Shown one piece after another: positions 51,250-60,309 of a stretch of 64,000 bases of DNA. The stretch covers positions 248,001 to 312,000 of the forward strand of contig CANMXP010000001.1 in NCBI GenBank assembly GCA_947501845.1, in the 5' to 3' direction. Under the pieces are notes generated by a model that was not told the origin of the DNA, did not search any database, and worked only from the letters and a program-made list of their open reading frames with translations. The DNA is from an uncultured Flavobacteriaceae bacterium (GTDB lineage Bacteria > Bacteroidota > Bacteroidia > Flavobacteriales > Flavobacteriaceae). Both the position numbers and the translations under genes were made by a program. Every line of letters begins with the position of its first letter. Position 1 is the first letter of the stretch.

Positions 51250-53361
51250 TTAAATCTTTACAATCTTTTTTACATCTACTTCATTACCTCTAGTAAGTTT
51301 TAGCATGTAAATGCCTGCGTTGAATGAAGATATGTTTATAGAATTTCCATTTAAAGCACCATTAATAATTGTTTTACCTTCTAGTGTGTAAATTTCATAG
51401 GTAACGCCATCAAGATCTTTTGAATCAATAATGACTTTATTATTGGATGGGTTAGGATAAATCTTTAAGTCATTAAAAGTAGAATTTGTAATATCCTGTA
51501 TACTAAGACTTCCTGCTTCTAAATTAAATAATCGCAATACAACACTTGTTACATAGCCTCCACTATCTGGAAATTGTATATTTACAGTATTATTTTCCTT
51601 CAGGATATTGTAAGGAACTTCGAGCTCTAACATACCGAAGAAAGAATCTTTATCGGTTTGTGCATCACCTCGAAAATCTGATGGTATGACCAATGTAGTA
51701 CCATTCATAGTCACTGTTGGTTGTAAAGATAAATTATGTGCTCTACCTAATCCTAATCTTAATGTTGCAGAACCTTCAGTACCTAAATCAAGGTTATTTA
51801 TATTGAAAATCACTGATGTATTGGCTTGAATACTTTTTTTGTATTCTGTAGCGTAGTTTCTTGTTTCGGTAGATGTAAAATCTATTGCTGGGGTGATTCC
51901 AGTTTCATATATTAAAATCATAGTTCCCAACCCTCCTACTGAAACGCTTGCTGGTAAACCATTATAATTTGCTGTATCTAATTTAAATTCGGAATTACTG
52001 TAGTGAAAATGTCTTGTTGTGGCACTTGAGATATCGTTTGCTAAAATTCCTAATTCTTCAACATTAACAGTTACATCATTATCATCTATATTATTTAAAA
52101 TTAAATAGGTTTTATTGCCATGGGTATAGGCATCTACTTGTAAATCTAAGTCTGAAGTTTCTGTAACAAGCCTAGTGCCATTTACCCCTTTCCACAATTC
52201 AAAGAACTTTATATAGTCTGAAAAAACATCTTTATTGGGTTGATCGAGTCTAAAAATATTCCATTCGGGTGTCCAGACAGCCATCATAAAAGGGATTGCT
52301 TTTTCCATCATATCTGTACGGTCCATAAACTGCATCATCATAGAGTTTATAGAGCTGGTAAATAACCAGTCGTGAATTTGAGTTCTTGTTCCACTACCTT
52401 CATGACAATGTGCCCTACCACCATATTCAGTAATTAAAAATGGTTTTTCTTCACCTAATACTAAATGATTGTAATGTGAAATAAGATCCATAAAAGCTTC
52501 TAAGTTTCCACCTTTACGATATTTTTGGTCCGATCCTAAACAATGCAAATCATAAAAATGAAACGAATAGAAATCCATATCTGCTCCTGAGTCGTCAATA
52601 AACGTTTTCCAACGGGTATCCCAGTTAAAAAAGTTATTGAGTTCTGGATCAGGGAATGCTTCAGCAAAACCTCCTACTTTAGTTTCTGGAAACTGACTAT
52701 GTATTTCTTTAGCAGCTTCTTTATGGAAAAGAAAAATTTCATTTAGTATATCTATTTCTTCTAATTGACTTGGTCCACCCCCTAACCATAAACGATACTT
52801 ATCTATTTGTTCCCATAAAGGTTCATTAAGTAATTCTATAAATCCAGGGCGTGGCATACCATTAATACCTCCCGTCCCTGTAGCATCACGCAAATAATCA
52901 CTTATAAATGCACCATAATTTTTTCCTGCTAAGGCATAATCATTACTTGCATTAGAAACAAAGACGTCGTATAAGTTATACTGACCAGTAACAACTAAAT
53001 CTTGAGAATCCTCGTAAGTGTGTGCGGTTGTATTGTTGATGTAATTATTCTTCCAAGAATTTAGAGCATTTGAATGATTTGGATATTGGTTTCCAAAACC
53101 TGTTATAGCTCCCGTTTCTCTACCGTAATAGACCTCCAAATCGTTAATTAAATAATCCATTAATACTTGTTGGCCATTACTTAACTGCTCATAATTAGCA
53201 GAGTGAAGTGTGATAAATTTAGACCTTTCAAAGGTATCAATATTACCAACCCTTTGCTTACGATTGAAATGAATTGATACATCAATTGCCTGAGCGATTA
53301 GTGTGCCAGAAGTAAGCAAACTACCAACAATTATAAAGAAAGTAATTTTTTTCATTTTCAT
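51250..53361 (-). CDS. GH86-like beta-agarase/porphyranase with type 9 secretion tail
   Basis: The 703-residue enzyme has a signal peptide (1-25), a catalytic TIM barrel (about 30-400) and beta domains. GH86-like motifs are PGFIELLNEPLWE with acid/base E180, DMDFYSFHFYD, and FLITEYGGRAHCH with nucleophile E312. The last 75 residues form a type A T9SS sorting domain (IYPNPSNNKVII, SFNAGIYMLKL), so it is secreted or surface-bound. GH86 enzymes cut agar or porphyran of red algae; which one cannot be decided here. No sulfatase or SusC/D pair is adjacent. Confidence 0.82.
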   Translation of the reverse strand: MKMKKITFFIIVGSLLTSGTLIAQAIDVSIHFNRKQRVGNIDTFERSKFITLHSANYEQLSNGQQVLMDYLINDLEVYYGRETGAITGFGNQYPNHSNALNSWKNNYINNTTAHTYEDSQDLVVTGQYNLYDVFVSNASNDYALAGKNYGAFISDYLRDATGTGGINGMPRPGFIELLNEPLWEQIDKYRLWLGGGPSQLEEIDILNEIFLFHKEAAKEIHSQFPETKVGGFAEAFPDPELNNFFNWDTRWKTFIDDSGADMDFYSFHFYDLHCLGSDQKYRKGGNLEAFMDLISHYNHLVLGEEKPFLITEYGGRAHCHEGSGTRTQIHDWLFTSSINSMMMQFMDRTDMMEKAIPFMMAVWTPEWNIFRLDQPNKDVFSDYIKFFELWKGVNGTRLVTETSDLDLQVDAYTHGNKTYLILNNIDDNDVTVNVEELGILANDISSATTRHFHYSNSEFKLDTANYNGLPASVSVGGLGTMILIYETGITPAIDFTSTETRNYATEYKKSIQANTSVIFNINNLDLGTEGSATLRLGLGRAHNLSLQPTVTMNGTTLVIPSDFRGDAQTDKDSFFGMLELEVPYNILKENNTVNIQFPDSGGYVTSVVLRLFNLEAGSLSIQDITNSTFNDLKIYPNPSNNKVIIDSKDLDGVTYEIYTLEGKTIINGALNGNSINISSFNAGIYMLKLTRGNEVDVKKIVKI

Positions 53362-53459
53362 ATTATATTTATAATGTGTTACCAGTTTTCAAAAAGATTT
53401 TTTTAAAATTACTAATTACTCCCTAAAAAAGAGTAAGTTTTAACATGACAAAAACTGAA

Positions 53460-53490
53460 CAAATATCTTTTTAACTCGTTTTCCATACAA
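53460..53490 (-). promoter_or_regulatory. Candidate promoter of the GH86 gene
   Basis: On the minus strand TTG (53490-53488), a 20-base spacer and GATATTTG (53467-53460), about 97 bases before the start codon; it has the same -7 variant as the his promoter. Confidence 0.35.
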
Positions 53491-53636
53491 CATACTTACT
53501 TGTAAGAAAAGTAAAGCAAAAAAAGAAATCTTAAGAACAGCGCTTTCCTTTTTTTGAAAACTTAAATCTAATCTTTAGGAATAAAACTTTTGATGGCCAA
53601 TAATCTCAATTTGTTTTATGGATTATTGTTTGGATC

Positions 53637-54497
53637 TTAAATTTTCAATTGCCTGTTTGATAACCAATACATACTTTGTACTGCAGTCATAGGAAATGCC
53701 GTTTGATGGCTACCTTCAATAACCACATGCTTCAAAAACAAACTGGTATCATTTCTGGATTTAAGTATACTAATGAATTTTTCGACACTTGAACCTAACT
53801 CTTTTTCTAAGCCACCATATGAAATGAAAACATTAGCATTCAGCTTTTTGTGTTTAAACTTAAGTTCAGAAAGTAACGGAATATCATTGTTAAGCGATGG
53901 ACTACCAAGAATGTAGTTTTTAAATATATCTGGTTGCGCTAGTAATATGTATGCTCCAAATTCACCTCCCATAGAATAGCCAAAATAGCTACGGTTATCA
54001 TCGTCTGTTCGATACTTGTTTTCGACATATCTAAATACATCTTTTCTAATAAAATTTAAATGACCATCTGCTTCCCCAAACTGATATTTAGTTTGTCGTT
54101 CTTTGTTGCTTGATTTTCTAATGGAGTAATCTCTGTATCTGCTTAGGTGCTCCCCTATTTCCTTCTTTAAATTTTCATCAATGTTTTTTTGCCAGGAAAT
54201 TCCAACCAAAATAGCATCTTCTAATATGTATTGAGTAGTAGCCGAAAGTATTTCTATTTGCCACATGGCATCAGTAAAATATATCACAGAGTGCTTTTTG
54301 TTATTATTTTCTGAATATCCTTCTGGAAGTTTTATATAAAGCTCATAATGCCTATTTGTGTTAGTCTCCGTAATAGGGATTACCTCTATGCGAGGCAATT
54401 CTAAACACGATTTTTTGATATGGCCATTATTACTTTTTTGAGCAAAAACATGGCTTAATGCTATAAGAAATGTAAAAACAAAACAGACGTTTCTCAT
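53637..54497 (-). CDS. Secreted esterase, alpha/beta hydrolase fold
   Basis: The 286-residue protein has a signal peptide (1-20) and the putative-esterase (Fes/esterase D-like) fold: nucleophile S175 in FGYSMGGEFG, a conserved acid before it and the late His in VIEGSHQTAFP. Such enzymes remove acyl groups from glycans, siderophores or small esters. It is last in a four-gene minus-strand cluster after two PD40 proteins and a beta-lactamase-fold hydrolase. Confidence 0.82.
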   Translation of the reverse strand: MRNVCFVFTFLIALSHVFAQKSNNGHIKKSCLELPRIEVIPITETNTNRHYELYIKLPEGYSENNNKKHSVIYFTDAMWQIEILSATTQYILEDAILVGISWQKNIDENLKKEIGEHLSRYRDYSIRKSSNKERQTKYQFGEADGHLNFIRKDVFRYVENKYRTDDDNRSYFGYSMGGEFGAYILLAQPDIFKNYILGSPSLNNDIPLLSELKFKHKKLNANVFISYGGLEKELGSSVEKFISILKSRNDTSLFLKHVVIEGSHQTAFPMTAVQSMYWLSNRQLKI

Positions 54498-54525
54498 TAT
54501 TTAGATTTTATATTATTTACTATTA

Positions 54526-55722
54526 TTACTTGGCAAAAGCCGGTAAGATTCTCTCCGCAACTATTTGCAGGGTACTGTTATCGTTTTCATGAGAAGTAAC
54601 TACAATTACTAAATCAAGTTCTTCAATTAGAATAATATATTGGCCACCACCACCTTGAGCGGATACGCAGAAATAGCTTTTATCATCGTATTTTAAATCT
54701 GCACTCCACCAATAATAACCATAGCCTTGATTTGAAACATTAGTACCACCACCGTAAACATCATCATCACCAGTTAAGAGTATTCTACTGGTTGCTTTAG
54801 TGATAAAGGCTTCAGGAACTAACTGTTCGCCCTTCCATTTGCCCTTGTTCGCAGTTAAGATACCCCATTTAACCATATCTCGCGATGTCATACTAGACCT
54901 GCTTGCAGACACTGGAAGACCATTAACGTCAGTCTCCCAACCGTAAGTTGTTACACCCAGTTTGTCAAGGAGCTCTTTTTTAATAAAATCTTTGGCAGTT
55001 CCTGGTACTACGGCTTCAATAATTTGCATCACCAACCTTGGGTCATCTTGATATAAAAAACCTTGAGACGCTGATGTAATAGGTGCACTGTGTTCAAGAA
55101 AAGTCTGAACTTGCTTTTGACCTTTTAATTGAGCAGGCGTTTTCTCAAATGCTTTCCGTTGCTCTTTACTAATACGAATACCAGAACGCATCGTCATTGC
55201 CTTATGCAGCGTGATTTTTTCTATACCTTCAACAAATTTTGTGGGGTCCAAGTCTTTCAGGAAACTAATTAACGGCTTGTCTAAATCGGACATAGTCAGA
55301 TAGCCCAACTGAATAACTCGACCTAGTGCTAAGCAGGTATAGGCTTTAGTTGCTGACGCTTGAAAATGAGGCAGATTAATGCGACCTTTTCTATAATAGG
55401 ATTCAAAAAGCAGTTTGCCTTTGTAAGCAATAAGAAAACTGTCATTAGGGTCAAGTTTATTGTTGGCAATCTCTTGTGCTAGCTTAATAATCATTGCTTT
55501 ATCCCCCCCATCAATACCCAATTTTCCCACTGGGATATCATCTTTTTCATCAGAAGGAACTGCATCTACAAAAGCGTCTTTGAGTTCAGGAATATCCCAG
55601 AATGAGAGTGTGGTTTCGGCTGTTGTAGCCTTAGGTGCAACACTATTACCCTGTTGCGCAAAACCACTATTTGTAAATATAAGTACTATTAAAAGTAGTA
55701 GTAGTTCTGTTTTGTTTTTCAT
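54526..55722 (-). CDS. Serine hydrolase, class C beta-lactamase fold, secreted
   Basis: The 398-residue protein has a signal peptide (to FAQ, residue 23) and the SxxK motif S123ATK126, with later motifs including the end SAQGGGGQYIILIEEL. It is of the beta-lactamase/esterase EstB type. The target may be a D-peptide or small ester. It shares a cluster with an esterase gene (28 bases downstream) and PD40 genes (33 bases upstream). Confidence 0.82.
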   Translation of the reverse strand: MKNKTELLLLLIVLIFTNSGFAQQGNSVAPKATTAETTLSFWDIPELKDAFVDAVPSDEKDDIPVGKLGIDGGDKAMIIKLAQEIANNKLDPNDSFLIAYKGKLLFESYYRKGRINLPHFQASATKAYTCLALGRVIQLGYLTMSDLDKPLISFLKDLDPTKFVEGIEKITLHKAMTMRSGIRISKEQRKAFEKTPAQLKGQKQVQTFLEHSAPITSASQGFLYQDDPRLVMQIIEAVVPGTAKDFIKKELLDKLGVTTYGWETDVNGLPVSASRSSMTSRDMVKWGILTANKGKWKGEQLVPEAFITKATSRILLTGDDDVYGGGTNVSNQGYGYYWWSADLKYDDKSYFCVSAQGGGGQYIILIEELDLVIVVTSHENDNSTLQIVAERILPAFAK

Positions 55723-55755
55723 GATTTTACTATTTATAAATGAAGTGCTAATCGA

Positions 55756-56652
55756 TTACTGTTTAGGTCTTAACTCATCAATGATTTTAGCGTCAACCCA
55801 AAATTTTGTTGACTCCCAATAGGTACTTCCATCTTCCTTTACTTTTTCTTCTGACCTTGAAAAAAGCAAGTATTTTCCATCTGGTGTTAAAAATGCACCA
55901 TTTTCTACCAATTCTGTATTTATCTTATCTCCCATGTTTACAGCTGGTCCCCATGAACCATCTTGCTGTTGAAAACTGATATAATTATCAGACCTGCCAT
56001 AGCCATCTTCTCGCTCGCTACCCCATATTAAGAAGGATTCATCTGGTGCTATAAAGGGGTGCGCTGTCCATTTACCTGAGTTAATCTCCTTACCGAGTAG
56101 TTTTGGTGCTTCTCGCTTACCGTTTATAACTCTTGACATACGGATGACATCATTACTTTTATAATCGTCAAAAACTATAGTTCCTTTATCGGAAACAGAC
56201 GACACCATTATCCCCCAATCTTGCCTGTCGAACATAGGCCCTAGGCTTTTCATTTTAGACCAACCCGAAGCCGTACGTTCAATATAGTTATGTCTAGAGT
56301 ATAATATGTTGCTATTTTTAGAGCCTCCAGAACGAAATTTATATTTATTAGTTTTATAGGAATTCCCTCCTTGTTTATAAACGACAACAGCTGTCTCAAA
56401 GGGATTGTTCCCTGTGTAGGTGAAGTAAAACTCCTGCATATCCAAAGCGCCCGCATTCCCTAATTCCCAATCTTTAGAAGTACTCTTTTTTGGAACAAAA
56501 ACTTCAGGAGTTAGCCCTGGAGGCTTATAGCCAAAGTAAAGATTTTCGGCTATTGAAGCATCATTCTTTTTTGTTTCTGATGTCTCAGTTTTACATGCAT
56601 TTAAAAATATTGCGAATACCAGTACTGAGCGTTTAATTATTAGATTTTTCAT
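55756..56652 (-). CDS. PD40/WD40-like beta-propeller lipoprotein
   Basis: The 298-residue lipoprotein (FLNAC, Cys 20) contains PD40 (TolB-type) propeller repeats such as HPFIAPDESFLIWGSER and AFLTPDGKYLLFSRSE. It is a paralogue of the next gene upstream (same order: WTAHPFIAPDES and WTCCPFIAPDES). Such proteins probably bind peptides or glycans. It starts one base after the stop of that paralogue. Confidence 0.8.
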   Translation of the reverse strand: MKNLIIKRSVLVFAIFLNACKTETSETKKNDASIAENLYFGYKPPGLTPEVFVPKKSTSKDWELGNAGALDMQEFYFTYTGNNPFETAVVVYKQGGNSYKTNKYKFRSGGSKNSNILYSRHNYIERTASGWSKMKSLGPMFDRQDWGIMVSSVSDKGTIVFDDYKSNDVIRMSRVINGKREAPKLLGKEINSGKWTAHPFIAPDESFLIWGSEREDGYGRSDNYISFQQQDGSWGPAVNMGDKINTELVENGAFLTPDGKYLLFSRSEEKVKEDGSTYWESTKFWVDAKIIDELRPKQ

Positions 56653-56653
56653 G

Positions 56654-57607
56654 TTAATTGTTGTTTATATTTTCTAGGGTTTCTTTTTTTAGTTGGATAA
56701 AATCTATCCAATAAATATCTCCATGGTTTACCTCACTTCTATAAAAAAACAAATACTTTCCGTCGGATGAAACAGTTACTATTCCTTCTCCATATTTAGT
56801 ATTTACTTTAGGTCCTAAATTATAAGAGGTAGTCCAATTACCATTTTGATTAAAGCTTATATATAAATCAGCGCCTCCAAACCCTGAAGTTCTTGGGCTA
56901 TCGTAAATAATATAACTTTCGTCTGGCGCTATGAAGGGGCAACATGTCCAATTGTCAGGAGAATTTATTTCCTTACCCATTCTTTTAATAGTTGAATATT
57001 CACCGTCTTTATTAATGGCGTAATAAATACCTTCACCTTGGGGCTTGTCACCTTTCTCGTTAGAACTAAAATATAGATTGCCATTCTCAGAAGCTATCAA
57101 ATCAATTATAGAACTACCTACAAATGGTGCTTCTATAAGAATGGGGTGTTCCCAACCATTTTCATTTTTTTTAATCAGCCATTGATGTGTTCCTGATGGT
57201 TCTGTAGCTACTTTTAATGGTCTGTCACTGCTAAAGTAAAGTAAATCGCCTTTAGGATTTAGACGAGGACGATAATCTGGATATGCATTGTTCAATGAAA
57301 ATAATGCCAATTCTGGTTTTGACCATTTACCATCAATTAATTTCATGATGTAAATTTTGTTTTTTCCTTTTGGTTCTTTGCGTCCGAAAAACAACTCGGT
57401 CATATCCGAATTAAAAGTGATTGAAGATTCATGAGCATATTCTGTCGAAATAATGCCTGGTGCAAACGTTAAGGCGCTATCAATAGGAACTTGATTGCTA
57501 AGTAAAGTAAGATTTGACCTCCCACTTTCCTGACTATAAACACTAAAGCTAAGTGATAAAGTTAAAATGAGTAATTTTTTTATATGTTTTAAATTTTTAA
57601 TTTTCAT
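56654..57607 (-). CDS. PD40/WD40-like beta-propeller protein, secreted
   Basis: The 317-residue protein has a signal peptide (1-25, SVYSQ) and PD40 repeats (SDMTELFFGRKEPKGKNKIYI, NPKGDLLYFSSDRP, ENGNLYFSSNEKGD, APDESYIIYDSPR, SSDGKYLFFYRSE). It is the first gene of the four-gene cluster. It is divergent from a LytS-type kinase gene, which may control it. Confidence 0.8.
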   Translation of the reverse strand: MKIKNLKHIKKLLILTLSLSFSVYSQESGRSNLTLLSNQVPIDSALTFAPGIISTEYAHESSITFNSDMTELFFGRKEPKGKNKIYIMKLIDGKWSKPELALFSLNNAYPDYRPRLNPKGDLLYFSSDRPLKVATEPSGTHQWLIKKNENGWEHPILIEAPFVGSSIIDLIASENGNLYFSSNEKGDKPQGEGIYYAINKDGEYSTIKRMGKEINSPDNWTCCPFIAPDESYIIYDSPRTSGFGGADLYISFNQNGNWTTSYNLGPKVNTKYGEGIVTVSSDGKYLFFYRSEVNHGDIYWIDFIQLKKETLENINNN

Positions 57608-57834
57608 TGAAGGTAGATTTTCTGTTTTGTATGAGTTTTACAATGACTGGCAACTATTGGATAAAAGTATATTATAATCCATGTCTAAAACCATAAAAAG
57701 GATGTATGCAACAGTTAAATGACAAAACCATTTCGTCATTGATATATCGCTTTTGTAAAGAAATTATGGAATTCTGCATTTATAGATAGTATCTTTATAT
57801 TCTTTATTAATAGAACTCATCTTGAAAACAGTTT

Positions 57835-58839
57835 ATGCTTAAAAAGTCTTTGAAGAATACCATACTCATTAATGCTGGAGCCTTTTTACTGGTTGCTATG
57901 CTTGAAATTTTGAGTGTATGGTCACTAAGAGATAAATTTGATGATAGTTTTTCTTTTTATAGATGGCAACTGGGTTTTGCCATTTTTATTATGGGGCTCA
58001 TATGGGTAAATCATTTTATTTTCATTCCCTTCTTCTTAGATAAGAAACGATATGTTTTATACGGAATACTACTCATTGGGAGTATATTTATTGGTTCTTA
58101 CATAAAAGGATATACAGACGGGCATAGTGTTTTTAAATCATTTTTCTTTTTTATCTATACCACTGGAACGGGTATGGCTGCTTTTTTTTTAAGGAGAAAT
58201 ATCATGATACGAAGAGAAAATGACGAAAAAGAAAAATTGCAAAAAGGGATGGAACTTAATTATTTAAAAGCACAGGTGAATCCCCATTTTTTATTTAACT
58301 CCTTAAATAGTATTTATGCGCTTTCCAGGCAGCAATCGCCAGAAACTCCTGATGTTGTCATGCAGCTCTCAGAATTAATGCGATATCAATTGGAAAGTTC
58401 TAAAAAAAACACCGTTTTATTAAAAGAAGAGCTTGAGTTTATAGAAAATTATTTGTTACTTGAAGAAAAAAGATTGAGTAAACGTTGTACTATTGAATTT
58501 TTAATTGAAGGTGACTTATTCAACTTAAAGATTGCTCCAATGCTACTGATTCCATTTGTTGAAAATGCTGTGAAACATGGCGCTCAAAGTACTAATGATC
58601 AAAGTACCATTGATATTTCTGCTTCAGTGAAAAATAACACCCTTCATTTTTGTGTAATTAACTCAAAACCTTCCATGGCTTCTGAATCAAAAAGAAAAGG
58701 AATGGGTCTTGAAAATGTAAAAAGACGTTTAAATCTACTATATCCTAATTCCCATGTATTGGAAACGAATGATACAGATAAAATGTATCATGTAAATTTA
58801 TCTATTGATTTAAAAAATTTAATATCAAAAAACAATTAA
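57835..58839 (+). CDS. LytS-type sensor histidine kinase (pair 1)
   Basis: The 334-residue inner-membrane kinase has four transmembrane helices (about 11-28, 45-68, 74-92, 99-120) and a His-kinase domain of the LytS group: QVNPHFLFNSLNSIYALS with phospho-acceptor H151, then LLIPFVENAVKHGA and KGMGLENVKRRL. It lacks a large sensor domain, so the signal may be sensed in the membrane. Its stop overlaps the regulator start (ATGA). Confidence 0.92.
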   Translation: MLKKSLKNTILINAGAFLLVAMLEILSVWSLRDKFDDSFSFYRWQLGFAIFIMGLIWVNHFIFIPFFLDKKRYVLYGILLIGSIFIGSYIKGYTDGHSVFKSFFFFIYTTGTGMAAFFLRRNIMIRRENDEKEKLQKGMELNYLKAQVNPHFLFNSLNSIYALSRQQSPETPDVVMQLSELMRYQLESSKKNTVLLKEELEFIENYLLLEEKRLSKRCTIEFLIEGDLFNLKIAPMLLIPFVENAVKHGAQSTNDQSTIDISASVKNNTLHFCVINSKPSMASESKRKGMGLENVKRRLNLLYPNSHVLETNDTDKMYHVNLSIDLKNLISKNN

Positions 58840-59534
58840 TGATTAAAATTGGTATTATAGATGATGAAATATTAGCACGTAAAGTGCTAGAGGATTATTG
58901 TTCTAAAATTGACAATTTTGAAATAGTATTAAACACAGGGAATCCGCTTGAATTTATCAATTTTGCTCAGCAAAATGACCTTGATCTCATTTTTTTGGAT
59001 ATAGAAATGCCAGAACTTAATGGCATGGAAATTTTGCGTTCTATGATAAAACCACCCAAGGTTATTTTAACTACGGCGTATTCTGAATATGCATTAGAAA
59101 GTTATAATTACGGTGTTGTAGATTATTTATTGAAACCCATAAAAATTGAACGCTTTTTGAAAGCGATAAACAAAGTTTCAGCTTCCAAAATAATTCAGCC
59201 TAAAAAAAATAACGAAAATGAACACCTTCAAATAAAACATGATGGCTTGCCTGTTAATATTTCGTTTAAATCCATTCTTTACATTCAAAGTTTTGGAAAT
59301 TATTTAAAAATATTTACAGATTCTAGAATGTACTTAATTACTGAAACACTTGTTAATATGACCACATTATTATCTGAGAATTTCCAACGTACACATAAAT
59401 CGTACATCGCTAATCTGGATAGGGTTACAAAAGTAACCAAAACACATTTGTTAGTAGAAAATATTGAAATCCCTTTGAGTGCAATGTATAAGGTTATAGT
59501 TTTTAAAAAATTAGAGGTTTTAGCAAAATTATAA
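58839..59534 (+). CDS. LytTR-type response regulator (pair 1)
   Basis: The 231-residue protein has a receiver domain (D54 in IFLDIEMPELNGME, acidic pocket DDE) and a C-terminal LytTR DNA-binding domain (about 130-231, ILYIQSFGNYLKIF, ENFQRTHKSYIANL). It pairs with the kinase upstream by 1-base stop/start overlap. It converges with a second LytTR regulator 40 bases away. Confidence 0.93.
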   Translation: MIKIGIIDDEILARKVLEDYCSKIDNFEIVLNTGNPLEFINFAQQNDLDLIFLDIEMPELNGMEILRSMIKPPKVILTTAYSEYALESYNYGVVDYLLKPIKIERFLKAINKVSASKIIQPKKNNENEHLQIKHDGLPVNISFKSILYIQSFGNYLKIFTDSRMYLITETLVNMTTLLSENFQRTHKSYIANLDRVTKVTKTHLLVENIEIPLSAMYKVIVFKKLEVLAKL

Positions 59535-59574
59535 AATGGTTAATTCTAATTTCGCACATTATTCTTATTTGACC

Positions 59575-60309
59575 TTATTTCCCTTTCCCTATACCATCCC
59601 ATAGTTTACCATCTAATACTTTTAAAAGTGTATCTTTCTTATAGCTGCGACTTATTGGTATCTTATAAGATTGAATTTGAATTTCTGTGGTGCTAGCCGA
59701 TTCTATCTTAGATTTGGCCACGATAAAAGACTTGTGCACTCGTAAAAAATCTTCATTATTTAATTTTTCAGCAACATTTTTTAAATACAAATGTGTTACA
59801 TACCTTTTTTCCTCAGTTTGTATAATAACATAATTTTGCATGGCTTCAACAAAAAGAACGTCTTGAGTGAAAATTTTAACATAGCGTCCATCACATTTTA
59901 TAAAAAAACAATCTGCTTCTTCTTTTATTAAAGATGGGGTTTGTTCATGCTGTAAATAAAAAGTCTTTTTAGCTTTCATAGCTGCTGCAAAAAACCTATT
60001 AAATTCAATAGGTTTTAACAAATAATCTAACACATTTAGATCAAACCCCTCAACGGCATAATTAGAGAAAGCCGTTGTTAAAATGGTTATTGGTGGATTT
60101 TCAATAATTTTCAAAAATTCTAACCCATTCATTATTGGCATCTGTATGTCTAAAAACAAGACATCTACTTTTGTTTTCTCTAAAATAGAACTTGCCTCTA
60201 ATACAGATTTACATGAGCCAGCAAAGTCTAAAAAATCAACTTGTTTAATGTAGTTTTCTATACACTCACGCGCTAAAGGCTCATCGTCTATGACCAAACA
60301 CTTCATCAT
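59575..60309 (-). CDS. LytTR-type response regulator (pair 2)
   Basis: The 244-residue protein has a receiver domain (D54 in LFLDIQMPIMNGLEF) and a LytTR domain (about 140-235, VLFVEAMQNYVIIQ, EDFLRVHKSFIVAKSK). The start codon overlaps the kinase stop (ATGATGA), and the second ATG is equally possible. It is about 40% like the regulator of pair 1 by eye but clearly distinct. Confidence 0.92.
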   Translation of the reverse strand: MMKCLVIDDEPLARECIENYIKQVDFLDFAGSCKSVLEASSILEKTKVDVLFLDIQMPIMNGLEFLKIIENPPITILTTAFSNYAVEGFDLNVLDYLLKPIEFNRFFAAAMKAKKTFYLQHEQTPSLIKEEADCFFIKCDGRYVKIFTQDVLFVEAMQNYVIIQTEEKRYVTHLYLKNVAEKLNNEDFLRVHKSFIVAKSKIESASTTEIQIQSYKIPISRSYKKDTLLKVLDGKLWDGIGKGK

